Of a DNA stretch of 64,000 bases, positions 39,286 through 47,229 are shown piece by piece. Within the stretch, counting starts at the first letter, position 1. The number at the start of each line of letters is the position of its first letter. The stretch covers positions 124,001 through 188,000 of the forward strand of contig NZ_JAOCAH010000009.1 in NCBI RefSeq assembly GCF_029839275.1, written 5' to 3'. The position numbers and the translations under genes were made by a program. This stretch comes from Pseudomonas sp. GD03944 (GTDB lineage: Bacteria; Pseudomonadota; Gammaproteobacteria; Pseudomonadales; Pseudomonadaceae). The notes under the pieces are model-generated. The model was not told the origin of the DNA, did not search any database, and was given only the letters and a program-made list of their open reading frames with translations.

Positions 39286-40329
39286 TTAGGAAAGCTTGCG
39301 CCCGATTCGGAACAAAGCGTCTTCAAGCCAATGGTTGAAAACGCCCTGTGACGCCGGAATCAGCAGTTTTCTTTCCTCTATGCATTGCTCACTGCGGTGC
39401 GGTATGGAGATCGACGATGCAGGGGTGGTGGGCGGCTCTGCATAGATCTGGTGAGAAACTCCGTAGATCCCCAGCTGGAACCAGCCTCCCTTACCTCGGC
39501 TAATCAAACCAAAAGCTTCTTCCGCAAAGCGTTTTAGCCGGCTGGGCGAGATGTAATAGGAGGCAAAATATTCGACGCCCTTTCCGGGCGCTGCCAGAGG
39601 AATAGAAAGCCAGCTCATCCCATTATCGTGATGCCTCCAAGAGGTCTCCTCCGCATCTAGGCCGGTGATGTCTCCCTCGTTAAATGACTTGTAACCACCC
39701 TTGATAGAAACCAAGCCCGCCTGAGAAAGCTTGAGGAAAAATTCATCATGCTGGGTGTGCATGGAGCGCAACGTCCCCGAGAGAATAGGCTGCGGCAGAA
39801 ACACGATCTCTAGGCGATCTTCACGAGGCCGGTTATTCCAATTTCGGCTGTTGCTACGATTCTGCAGGTGCTGAATGAACTCCTGTTCGGAAATGGCACT
39901 GCGATTGGCCGCAAATTGGCTTAGCCCTTGGATGATTTTTTCTGAGAGATCACGATCACCTGTGAAGGTGGAACGAAAAAGGCCGTCGACGTAATCGGAA
40001 ACCTCCCAGTAAAAGCGCTGTTGATCATCCTTGACCGGAACCTCTTCCAAAAAAGCCAGGACGGGTTTATTGGCAGCTTTGGCGCGATGGAACTCCTGCT
40101 GAGTGACGGACTCACCTGTATTGGTTTTGAAGCCGAAATCCGCGCCAAGAATCAGTACCACTACGTCGGCTTGGTCAACCTCAGTCATGCATGCGACTTC
40201 AGAGGAATAAGGTCTTGCTCCAAAATCCTCACACATCACTGGGGTGTGCCCCAACAGTGAAACTGCTTTTTTGGCGGCCGCACGATAGTGCTCAAAATTC
40301 CGTACTACAGAGCTGATAAACACGTTCAT
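39286..40329 (-). CDS. DUF4062 domain protein
   Basis: The 347-residue protein begins MNVFISSVVRNFEHYRAAAK with an N-terminal DUF4062 domain (about residues 1-90: strand FISS, then LLGHTPVMCEDFGARPYSSE and ADVVVLILGADFGF). This Rossmann-like fold is related to TIR and deoxyribosyltransferase-like domains, often the sensor or effector part of signalling and defence proteins. The remaining 250 residues (for example QEFIQHLQNRSNSRNWNNRP and WLSIPLAAPGKGVEYFASYY) match nothing I recognise. It is a single gene with low GC for this genome, next to a bacteriocin cassette. An antiphage role is speculation. Confidence 0.75.
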   Translation of the reverse strand: MNVFISSVVRNFEHYRAAAKKAVSLLGHTPVMCEDFGARPYSSEVACMTEVDQADVVVLILGADFGFKTNTGESVTQQEFHRAKAANKPVLAFLEEVPVKDDQQRFYWEVSDYVDGLFRSTFTGDRDLSEKIIQGLSQFAANRSAISEQEFIQHLQNRSNSRNWNNRPREDRLEIVFLPQPILSGTLRSMHTQHDEFFLKLSQAGLVSIKGGYKSFNEGDITGLDAEETSWRHHDNGMSWLSIPLAAPGKGVEYFASYYISPSRLKRFAEEAFGLISRGKGGWFQLGIYGVSHQIYAEPPTTPASSISIPHRSEQCIEERKLLIPASQGVFNHWLEDALFRIGRKLS

Positions 40330-40563
40330 AGCAGTCCCCCATCACAAATAGGCCACATCCGTTTCGTCTCATCATACCGGCCGCTTTACTCGAAGGGACA
40401 GCAGCCGAAAAGCTAGCCGCGTAGCGGAGGCGGACCAGCACCGATCACCTACACGCTCCCGAGACATCTCCGGCTTCCAAGCGCAGCTGTACATAGTTCC
40501 TCATTCCTGATCGCTCAGGCACTCTATCCTCCGCACCGCATTCTGATTCGAAGGAACGACGTC
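40330..40563. promoter_or_regulatory. Divergent region between the DUF4062 and bacteriocin genes
   Basis: This 234-base gap must contain the promoters of both genes. I looked for the PrtN P-box and for a LexA box, the usual pyocin controls, and saw neither. GAAGGAACGACGTC before the bacteriocin ATG is its ribosome site. Confidence 0.45.
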
Positions 40564-41820
40564 ATGAGTGGATATGTCCCGAACAACAGGGATGAGCGTC
40601 CCGTCCCGCAACCCGCCCCCTATGAAGGGGATTTCGACAAGCAGCCTCCACGCCCGCTTGTTGTGGAGAAGCCCAAGGCGATAGCGACCGAGGTGCCCAA
40701 GGCTGGTTGTGTATTCGCCAAGTCCTGCAACTTGCCAGATGGCGTGATCGATCACAGCAACCCTGGCGGTTTTGTACCGTTGGAGCCGCTGAAGGACTAT
40801 GGCGATTGGGCTGTGCTGGCTACCGCCGCAGCCGTCAGGGCGGGTGGCACGCCATTGCAGATGATTGGTGGCTCTACGTCCGCCGTGTCCCTCGGCAGTC
40901 GAATTGGCGGTGCTCTTTCGCTCGGTTTGGCAGAAAGCGCGGGAGCCCTGGCCGGAGGTGCCGTGCTCGGCGCGATCACGCTGCTGTTACCCAACACCAG
41001 CTTGGCCACCGACAGTGCGTTTTATACCAAGGAGCAGTATCAGGCCCTGGAGGTCGGGCGAACCCGGGTGCGGGTACAGATCAAGCACCTCGTCGACGGC
41101 TCTGTGGATGCTTATGGTTTTTACACAGGGCGGAACCCCAGTTGGGAAAACGTGCCCGTCATTGCCGCTACGGCCAGAGGCGAACAGTTCGCTGCCGATA
41201 TCGGGCAGGGAATCGAAGTGATCTGGACGCCGGCAGCTGACCCGAACCAGCTCGGCATCCCTGCCTTGGAACCAGCGCCGAAGTTACCGACGATATGGGT
41301 GTATCCGTCGGCGGAGCAGGCGGACAAGGTGCTGGTCAATCCAGTCCTTCCTCCGGACTATCAGGATGCGATCATCTGGTTCCCGGCCACGGATATTCCG
41401 GCCATTTACGTCGTTCTCAGTGTTCGTAACGAGCCGGGAGTTGTGACCGGCGTGGGGCAGGATGTCGTAGGCATATGGTTGGCTGATGCAGGGAAGGCGC
41501 TTGGTTCGCCCATACCGACCCGAATTGCCGACAAAATGCGCGGCAGGGAGTTTTCGAGATTTGATGACTTTCGTGAAGCGTTTTGGATGGAGGTTGCTGC
41601 AGATCCAGAGCTAAGCAGTCAGTTCTCTGCTTCCAATCGAGTCATCATGCGCGATGGTGGAGCGCCCTTTGTCATTCAGACTGAGGCAGTCGGTGGTCGT
41701 CAGCTCCATGAAATACATCATGTTGAAAGAATTGTTGATGGCGGCGCGGTTTACGATGTGGATAACCTCAGAGTTACTACACCCAAGAATCACATCAGAA
41801 TTCACACGGATAACAAGTGA
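40564..41820 (+). CDS. S-type pyocin-domain DNase bacteriocin (colicin E9-like HNH)
   Basis: This 418-residue toxin kills related bacteria by cutting DNA. A Pro-rich N-terminus (MSGYVPNNRDERPVPQPAPY) and CVFAKSCNLPDG lead into a pyocin S translocation domain (about 100-300, with a hydrophobic Ala/Gly-rich stretch at about 90-145). The C-terminal colicin E9-type HNH DNase starts around 305 (WLADAGKALGSPIPTRIADK). Active-site residues are visible: Glu383, His385, His386, Asn401, His410, His414. There is no N-terminal receptor-binding domain, so delivery may differ from classic S pyocins. The gene is followed directly by its immunity gene. Confidence 0.88.
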   Translation: MSGYVPNNRDERPVPQPAPYEGDFDKQPPRPLVVEKPKAIATEVPKAGCVFAKSCNLPDGVIDHSNPGGFVPLEPLKDYGDWAVLATAAAVRAGGTPLQMIGGSTSAVSLGSRIGGALSLGLAESAGALAGGAVLGAITLLLPNTSLATDSAFYTKEQYQALEVGRTRVRVQIKHLVDGSVDAYGFYTGRNPSWENVPVIAATARGEQFAADIGQGIEVIWTPAADPNQLGIPALEPAPKLPTIWVYPSAEQADKVLVNPVLPPDYQDAIIWFPATDIPAIYVVLSVRNEPGVVTGVGQDVVGIWLADAGKALGSPIPTRIADKMRGREFSRFDDFREAFWMEVAADPELSSQFSASNRVIMRDGGAPFVIQTEAVGGRQLHEIHHVERIVDGGAVYDVDNLRVTTPKNHIRIHTDNK

Positions 41821-41825
41821 TCGAT

Positions 41826-42104
41826 ATGGATTTTTTGAGCAAGCAAAAACTTGAAGACTATACCGAGGCCGATTTTTTGCGGCTTCTGCGAGAATTCTTT
41901 GAGAATCCCAGTAGGCTAAAAGGTGCGGCGTTGGAGGCTCATTTGACAGAGCTGTCGCAGCATTTTGTAAAGCTGGTTGACCACCCTAAGGGTACGGATT
42001 TGATTTTCTACCCAGAGGCTGGGGCTGAAGACAGTCCGGAGGGCGTGCTGTCAGTGGTGAAAGAGTGGCGCGCCAAGCAGGGGTTGCCAGGCTTCAGGTC
42101 TTGA
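41826..42104 (+). CDS. Colicin E9-type DNase immunity protein
   Basis: The 92-residue acidic protein binds and blocks the neighbouring DNase in the producing cell. LEDYTEADFLRLLREFF and KGTDLIFYPEAG followed by DSPEGVLSVVKEWRAKQG correspond to helices I-IV of Im9-type proteins; the toxin-binding Tyr-Tyr pair reads Phe-Tyr. The ATG at 41826 lies five bases after the toxin stop; a GTG at 41817 overlapping the stop is an alternative. Its composition is much lower in GC than the toxin's translocation part. Confidence 0.9.
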   Translation: MDFLSKQKLEDYTEADFLRLLREFFENPSRLKGAALEAHLTELSQHFVKLVDHPKGTDLIFYPEAGAEDSPEGVLSVVKEWRAKQGLPGFRS

Positions 42105-42166
42105 GTGGAAAGTGCTGCGCTTTCCAAGTTGATTGCGGCAACAATCAGCTGAATGTGGCTGCTGAA

Positions 42167-42931
42167 CTAGCTACTCACCCACCGCTGCCGCGCCCATCCA
42201 CTCAGCCCATCCACCGCCAGCACCAGCAGCAACATGGCCAGGATGACGGTGGCGGCCTGGGCTTCCTGGAACAGGCTGAGGGAGACGTAGAGCATCTGGC
42301 CGAGGCCGCCGGCGCCGACGAAGCCGAGGACGCTGGCCATGCGGATGTTGTTTTCCCAGCGGTACAGCGAATACGCCACCAGCTGCGGCCAGACGCCGGG
42401 CAGGGTGCCGTAGCAGAAGGCGGCGATGCGCCCGCCGCCGCTGAGGCGGATGGCGTTGGCCGGTTCGGCGGGGGTGTTTTCCAGGGCTTCGGCGAACAGG
42501 CGGCCGAGCACGCCGGCGGTGTGCAGGGCCAGGGCCAGGGTGCCGGCGTTGGGGCCCAGGCCTGCGGCCAGCACCATCAGCGCGGCCCACACCAGTTCGG
42601 GGATGGCGCGCAGGGCGTTGAGCACGAAGCGCGTGGCGTGCAGGGCCACGGCGCCGAAGCGGCCCGACGCCGGTAGCGCGAGTGCCAGGCCGAGCAGCGC
42701 GGCCAGCAGGGTGCCGATGGCAGACATGGCCAGGGTTTCCAGGGCGCCGCGGCCGATGGCCTGCAGGTGCGGTGCGGAGAAGTCCGGCTGCAGGAAGCGG
42801 CTGGCGTACTGGCCCATCTGGCTGAGGCTGTCGCCGGCCACCAGGGCGCCGAGGTCGATGCCCAGGTAGACGAACGAGGCGATCACCGCCGCGAGGAGGG
42901 CGACGAGCAGGACCAGGCTGCCGGCTCTCAT
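42167..42931 (-). CDS. phnE: PhnE-type ABC transporter permease (second copy)
   Basis: The 254-residue inner-membrane permease has about six hydrophobic segments and the binding-protein-dependent permease loop NAIRLSGGGRIAAFCYGTLP. The ATG at 42931 overlaps the upstream permease by four bases. Together with the first PhnE, the ATPase and the binding protein it forms a complete PhnCDE-type importer. No C-P lyase or phosphonatase genes are in the window, so the substrate may be another oxyanion. Confidence 0.85.
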   Translation of the reverse strand: MRAGSLVLLVALLAAVIASFVYLGIDLGALVAGDSLSQMGQYASRFLQPDFSAPHLQAIGRGALETLAMSAIGTLLAALLGLALALPASGRFGAVALHATRFVLNALRAIPELVWAALMVLAAGLGPNAGTLALALHTAGVLGRLFAEALENTPAEPANAIRLSGGGRIAAFCYGTLPGVWPQLVAYSLYRWENNIRMASVLGFVGAGGLGQMLYVSLSLFQEAQAATVILAMLLLVLAVDGLSGWARQRWVSS

Positions 42932-43755
42932 AACAACCTCGCCCGCAGCAGGCGGCTGAATTGGTCGGCCAGCAGCACCAGCACCAGGAAGGTCAGCAGC
43001 ATGCTGGCCACTTCGCCGCCGGCGAACATGCGCATCGACAGGTCGATCTGCTGGCCCAGGCCACCGGCGCCGACGAAGCCCATCACCACCGAGGCGCGGA
43101 TGGCGCACTCCCAGCGGTACACGGTGTAGGAAAGCATTTCCCCGGCGGCATTGGGCAGCACGCCGTAGGAGAAGGCCGCCAGGCGACCGCTGCCGGCGCC
43201 GAGCAGGGCGCGGGCGGGGCGGGTGTCCACCGATTCGAAGATTTCCGCGTAGACCTTGCCGAGCATGCCGGCGTAGGTGATGGCGATGGCCAGCACCCCG
43301 GCGGTCGGGCCCAGGCCCACGGCGCGCACGAACAGCAGCGCCCAGACGATCTCCGGCACGCTGCGCAGGAAGATCAGCAAACCACGCACCGGCCAGCGCG
43401 CCAGTTGTGCCCACCAGGCCGGGCGCCCGCCCCGGTGCACCGCCGAGAGCGACAGCGCGCGGCTGGCCAGCAGCGAGGCGGGGATGGCGATCAGCAGCGC
43501 CAGGCTCATGCCGGCGGTGGCGATGGCCAGGGTTTCCAGGGTGGCGCGGCCGAGCAGGGCGAGGAACTCGCCATCATGCGCAGGCGGCCAGAAGTCGCCG
43601 AGGAAGTTGCCCATGGCCCGGGCGTTGTCGCCGTTGACCAGCACCGCCAGGTCCAGCTCGCTGAGGTTCAGGCCGGGCCACAACAGCAGCACGGCCAGCG
43701 CAGTGATCAGCAGGCGCGGGATGGCGGCCGGGTCGCGGTGGTCGGTGTTCAGCAT
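42928..43755 (-). CDS. phnE: PhnE-type ABC transporter permease (first copy)
   Basis: The 275-residue permease has the same architecture, with [20 protein letters not shown] and [20 protein letters not shown] in the EAA-type loop. The two permeases are clearly paralogous (both have LYRWENNIRMASVLGF- or [20 protein letters not shown] segments) and would form a heterodimer. It overlaps the ATPase gene by seven bases. Confidence 0.86.
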   Translation of the reverse strand: MLNTDHRDPAAIPRLLITALAVLLLWPGLNLSELDLAVLVNGDNARAMGNFLGDFWPPAHDGEFLALLGRATLETLAIATAGMSLALLIAIPASLLASRALSLSAVHRGGRPAWWAQLARWPVRGLLIFLRSVPEIVWALLFVRAVGLGPTAGVLAIAITYAGMLGKVYAEIFESVDTRPARALLGAGSGRLAAFSYGVLPNAAGEMLSYTVYRWECAIRASVVMGFVGAGGLGQQIDLSMRMFAGGEVASMLLTFLVLVLLADQFSRLLRARLL

Positions 43756-44549
43756 CGCGGGATATGGGCGGGCTGGGGCGGTGCCACGGGGCTGGGGGCG
43801 GCACTCAGTTGTTCGTTGGCGTACAGCGCATCCAGTTGCTCGGGGCGGATCGCCTCGGGCGGCAGGTCGAAGGCGATCCGCCCTTCCCGCACGCCGATGA
43901 CGCGGGGGAAGTGCGCCAGCGCCAGCTCCACCGCGTGCAGGCTGGCGAGCAGGGTGGCGCCCTGGTCGGCGGCTTCGCGGTTGAGCACGGCCAGGGTGTG
44001 GCCGGCGAGTACCGGGTCCATGGCCGATACCGGCTCGTCGGCGAGGATCAGCTCCGGTGCCTGGTACAGCACCCGGGCGATGCCCACGCGTTGCAACTGG
44101 CCGCCGGAGAGCTGGTCGCAGCGCTCGAACAGTTTGTCACCCAGGTCGAGGCGGGCCAGGGCGGCTTTCGCCCCGGCACTGTCGAGCGGGTACAGCAGGC
44201 TGGCCAGGCTGCGCAGCAGCGACCACTGGCCGAGGCGCCCGGCGAGCACGGCGGTGACCACCCGCTGCCGGGGCGGCAGCGGCGGTGCCTGGTGGATCAG
44301 GCCGATGCGTGCGCGCAGGCGCTGACGCTGGTGGGTGTCCAGGCGCCAGGGGTTGTGCTGCAGCAGGTCGAGCTCGCCACGCGTGGGTTGCAGGCTGGTG
44401 GCCAGCAGGCGCAGCAGGGTGGTCTTGCCGGCGCCGGAAGGGCCGATGATGGCCACCCGTTCGCCGGGGGCCACCGTCAGGTCGATACCGTCGAGCGCAA
44501 CCGTGCCGTTGGCGTGGGCCAGGCCCACGCCACGCAGGGCGATGCTCAC
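43749..44549 (-). CDS. PhnC-type ABC transporter ATP-binding protein
   Basis: The 266-residue ATPase has Walker [10 protein letters not shown], signature [15 protein letters not shown] and Walker [14 protein letters not shown]. It starts at the GTG at 44549, which overlaps the binding-protein stop (GTGA). The frame is open far upstream, but that part is antisense to other genes. A C-terminal Pro/Ala tail is poorly conserved. Confidence 0.86.
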   Translation of the reverse strand: MSIALRGVGLAHANGTVALDGIDLTVAPGERVAIIGPSGAGKTTLLRLLATSLQPTRGELDLLQHNPWRLDTHQRQRLRARIGLIHQAPPLPPRQRVVTAVLAGRLGQWSLLRSLASLLYPLDSAGAKAALARLDLGDKLFERCDQLSGGQLQRVGIARVLYQAPELILADEPVSAMDPVLAGHTLAVLNREAADQGATLLASLHAVELALAHFPRVIGVREGRIAFDLPPEAIRPEQLDALYANEQLSAAPSPVAPPQPAHIPRC

Positions 44550-45397
44550 TTCAACAGGCCGGCGGCCCGGGCGGCTTCTTCGATGCCCTGGTAGTTTTCC
44601 GGCTTGGTCTCGATGAAGCGGCTGGCGGCCTGCAGGTCGAGAATCGCCTTGTGCTCCGGGTTGGCCGGGTCGAGGGCGAGGAAGGCAGACTTGATCTTCT
44701 CGCTCAGGGCCGGGTCCAGGGTGCCGCGCACGGTCCAGTTGTAATCGAAGTACGGCGGGGTGGTGGCGATCACGTTGACCTTGCTGGTGTCGACCTTGCC
44801 GGCGGCAACCAGTTTGTCCCACACCGAGGCGTTGAGCACGCCGCCGTCGGCCTTGCCAGCCTGGACCCAGGCCGCAGTGGCGTCGTGGGCGCCGGAGTAG
44901 GCCACGCGGCTGAAGAATTCTTCCGGCTTGATGCCGTCCTGCAGCATGAAGTAACGCGGCATCAGGCTGCCCGAGGTGGAAGACACCGAACCGAAGGCGA
45001 AGGTCTTGCCTTTGAGGTCCTGCAGGGATTTCACCGCCGGGTCGGCGCTGATGATCTTGCTGGTGAATTTCTCGTCTTCGGCACGCTGCACCAGGGGGAT
45101 GGCGTTGCCGGTCTTCAGGCGGGTCTGGACGAAGGTGAAGCCACCCAGCCAGGCCAGGTCGAGGCGGTCGGCGGCCAGGGATTCGACCACGGCGGCGTAG
45201 TCGGCCACGGGGACGAATTCGACCTTCATGCCCAGTTGCTGTTCGAGGTAGGCACCCAGCGGCTTGAACTTGCGCAGCAGTTCGGTGGGGGCTTCGTCGG
45301 GAATGGCCGAGACGCGCAGGGTATCGGCGGCTTGGGCGATGACGGCGGACACGGACAGGGCGATGCCGGCGACGAGCGCCAGGGTAGGCTTCAGCAT
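44546..45397 (-). CDS. PhnD-type periplasmic substrate-binding protein
   Basis: The 283-residue protein has a signal peptide ending [19 protein letters not shown] and the PhnD-like fold with [20 protein letters not shown] and [15 protein letters not shown]. Members bind phosphonates, phosphite or, in a related subgroup, possibly selenate. Sequence alone does not settle which. First gene of the four-gene transporter operon, divergent from the GlxR-like gene. Confidence 0.85.
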   Translation of the reverse strand: MLKPTLALVAGIALSVSAVIAQAADTLRVSAIPDEAPTELLRKFKPLGAYLEQQLGMKVEFVPVADYAAVVESLAADRLDLAWLGGFTFVQTRLKTGNAIPLVQRAEDEKFTSKIISADPAVKSLQDLKGKTFAFGSVSSTSGSLMPRYFMLQDGIKPEEFFSRVAYSGAHDATAAWVQAGKADGGVLNASVWDKLVAAGKVDTSKVNVIATTPPYFDYNWTVRGTLDPALSEKIKSAFLALDPANPEHKAILDLQAASRFIETKPENYQGIEEAARAAGLLK

Positions 45398-45539
45398 TTC
45401 GGGTTCTCCGGTTCAATAGCGGGGAAAGCTGGCGGAGTATAGAGACGCAGCGGCAACTTCGCAGCTTCGATTTGTGCACCAGCGCCCTGTGCACTGCGGT
45501 TACCATGCGCCTTCTGGAGAACCTGACGGAGCTGCCACC

Positions 45540-46430
45540 ATGACTGCCACGCTGCCTGCCATCGCCTTTGCCGGTATCGGCCTGATGGGCCTGCCCATGA
45601 CCCGTCGCCTGCTGGCTGCCGGTTACCCGCTGACGGTGTGGAACCGCTCCCCGGACAAATGCCAGCCGCTGCTGGAGCAGGGCGCGCACCGGGTCGAGAG
45701 CCCCGCCGAACTGTGCGCCGAGGCCAGTATCGTGATGTTGTGCCTGGCCGACACTGCCGTGGTGCGCGAGGTGGTGTTCGGCCCCGGCGGTATCGTCGAG
45801 GGGGCCAAACCGGGGCAACTGCTGGTGGATTTCTCCAGCCTGGAGCCGGCAGCCACCCGTGAGATGGCGGCCGAGTTGGAGCAGCGCACCGGCATGCGCT
45901 GGGTGGATGCGCCGGTGTCCGGTGGCACCCCCGGTGCGGCGGCGGGCACCCTGGCGATCATGGCCGGTGGCCGCGAAGAGGATGTGGAGCGGGCGCGTCC
46001 GGTGCTCGCCCACCTGGGCCAGCGCCTGACGCGCATGGGCGAGGTGGGCGCCGGCCAGGTGACCAAGGTCTGCAACCAGATGATCGTCGCCTGCAACGCC
46101 CTGGTGATCGCCGAGGTGGTGGCGCTGGCGGAGAAGGCCGGGGTCGATGCCGGGTTGATCGCGCCCGCCCTGGCCGGTGGCTTCGCCGATTCCAAGCCCT
46201 TGCAGATTCTGGCGCCGCAGATGGCCGCCAGCGAATTCGAACCGATCAAATGGCACGTGCGCACCTTGCTCAAGGACCTCGACACGGCCGTCAAACTGTC
46301 CCGCGAAGTCGGCTCCGCGACGCCCGTCTCGGGCCTGGCCGCACAACTGATGCGCCTGCACGGCAGCCAGGGCAATCTGGACCGTGACCCCGCCACCCTG
46401 GTGAACCTGCTGCGTGAGGAAAAACCATGA
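45540..46430 (+). CDS. 2-hydroxy-3-oxopropionate reductase-like dehydrogenase (GlxR/GarR family)
   Basis: The 296-residue 3-hydroxyisobutyrate dehydrogenase-family enzyme has the NAD(P) motif [20 protein letters not shown], substrate-binding [20 protein letters not shown] and the catalytic Lys in [10 protein letters not shown]. Relatives reduce tartronate semialdehyde or oxidise L-threonate. Its stop overlaps the Hyi-like start by four bases, so the two act together. No glyoxylate carboligase gene is adjacent, which leaves the pathway open. Confidence 0.85.
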   Translation: MTATLPAIAFAGIGLMGLPMTRRLLAAGYPLTVWNRSPDKCQPLLEQGAHRVESPAELCAEASIVMLCLADTAVVREVVFGPGGIVEGAKPGQLLVDFSSLEPAATREMAAELEQRTGMRWVDAPVSGGTPGAAAGTLAIMAGGREEDVERARPVLAHLGQRLTRMGEVGAGQVTKVCNQMIVACNALVIAEVVALAEKAGVDAGLIAPALAGGFADSKPLQILAPQMAASEFEPIKWHVRTLLKDLDTAVKLSREVGSATPVSGLAAQLMRLHGSQGNLDRDPATLVNLLREEKP

Positions 46431-47221
46431 AGTTCTCTGCCAACCTGTCGATGCTGTTCACCGAACTGCCCCTGGCCGAGCGTGTCGTCGCGGCGGCTGC
46501 GGCCGGCTTTGACGGTGTGGAAATCCAGTTCCCCTACGAGATGCCTGCGATCCAGTTGAAGGAAGCGCTGGAGCGTGCCGGCCAGCCCTTGCGGCTGATC
46601 AACCTGCCGGCCGGTGATTTCCGTGATGGCGGCCCCGGGCTGGCCGCCGTGCCGGCCCGCCAGGCGGAATTCGACGCCGCCCTGGACGAAGCCCTGACCT
46701 ACGCGGCGATGGTGCGCCCGGCCCTGATCAACGTGCTGCCCGGCCGGCTGGCCGACGGCGTCACCCGCGAGCAGGCCCTGGCGACCCTGGCCGCCAACCT
46801 GCGCAAGGCGGCTGATGCATTCGAGCTGTTGGGCATCGTGGTGCTGGTGGAGGCGATCAACCCGCTGGATATGCCGGGCTTTCTGGTCAACACGCCGGAG
46901 CAGCTCGACAGCCTGCTGAAGGCCGTGGATCACCCCAACTGCCTGGCCCAGTACGACCTCTACCACATGGCGCGCCAGGGCCTGGACCTGGCGGCGGGCG
47001 TGGCGCTGCTGGCCGGGCGCATCGGCCATGTGCAGTTCGCCGACAGCCCCGGTCGAGGCGCGCCCGGTACCGGGCAGGTGGCCTTCGCCCCGGCGTTGCA
47101 GGTGCTGCACGACAGCGGTTATGAGGGCTGGCTGGGCGCCGAGTACAAGCCGGACGCCGCCGGTACGCGGGCGAGCCTTGGGTGGCTGGAAGCGTGGCGG
47201 GCGAGCATGCCGGGCCAATAG
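46427..47221 (+). CDS. Hydroxypyruvate isomerase-family TIM barrel (Hyi/OtnI-like)
   Basis: The 264-residue TIM-barrel protein begins [20 protein letters not shown] and has the metal ligands region [13 protein letters not shown], the [14 protein letters not shown] helix and the terminal LGAEYKP. Hyi isomerises hydroxypyruvate and tartronate semialdehyde; the related OtnI acts on 2-oxo-tetronates. Coupled to the GlxR-like gene, it fits either C3 glyoxylate or C4 sugar-acid metabolism. Confidence 0.85.
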   Translation: MKFSANLSMLFTELPLAERVVAAAAAGFDGVEIQFPYEMPAIQLKEALERAGQPLRLINLPAGDFRDGGPGLAAVPARQAEFDAALDEALTYAAMVRPALINVLPGRLADGVTREQALATLAANLRKAADAFELLGIVVLVEAINPLDMPGFLVNTPEQLDSLLKAVDHPNCLAQYDLYHMARQGLDLAAGVALLAGRIGHVQFADSPGRGAPGTGQVAFAPALQVLHDSGYEGWLGAEYKPDAAGTRASLGWLEAWRASMPGQ

Positions 47222-47229
47222 GCCGGGAA

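Noticed and set aside
40330..40563. PrtN P-box or LexA box controlling the bacteriocin
   Set aside because: CTGTACATAGTTCCTC lacks the closing CAG, and no repeated ATTG-type P-box is visible.
37459..42104. Prophage or integrative element
   Set aside because: Despite a C4-like RNA and a bacteriocin, there is no integrase, structural phage gene, tRNA boundary or flanking direct repeat.
44550..46361. Open frame extending PhnC-type ATPase upstream by about 600 codons
   Set aside because: It crosses phnD and the GlxR-like gene in the wrong frame; the ATPase proper starts at the GTG at 44549.
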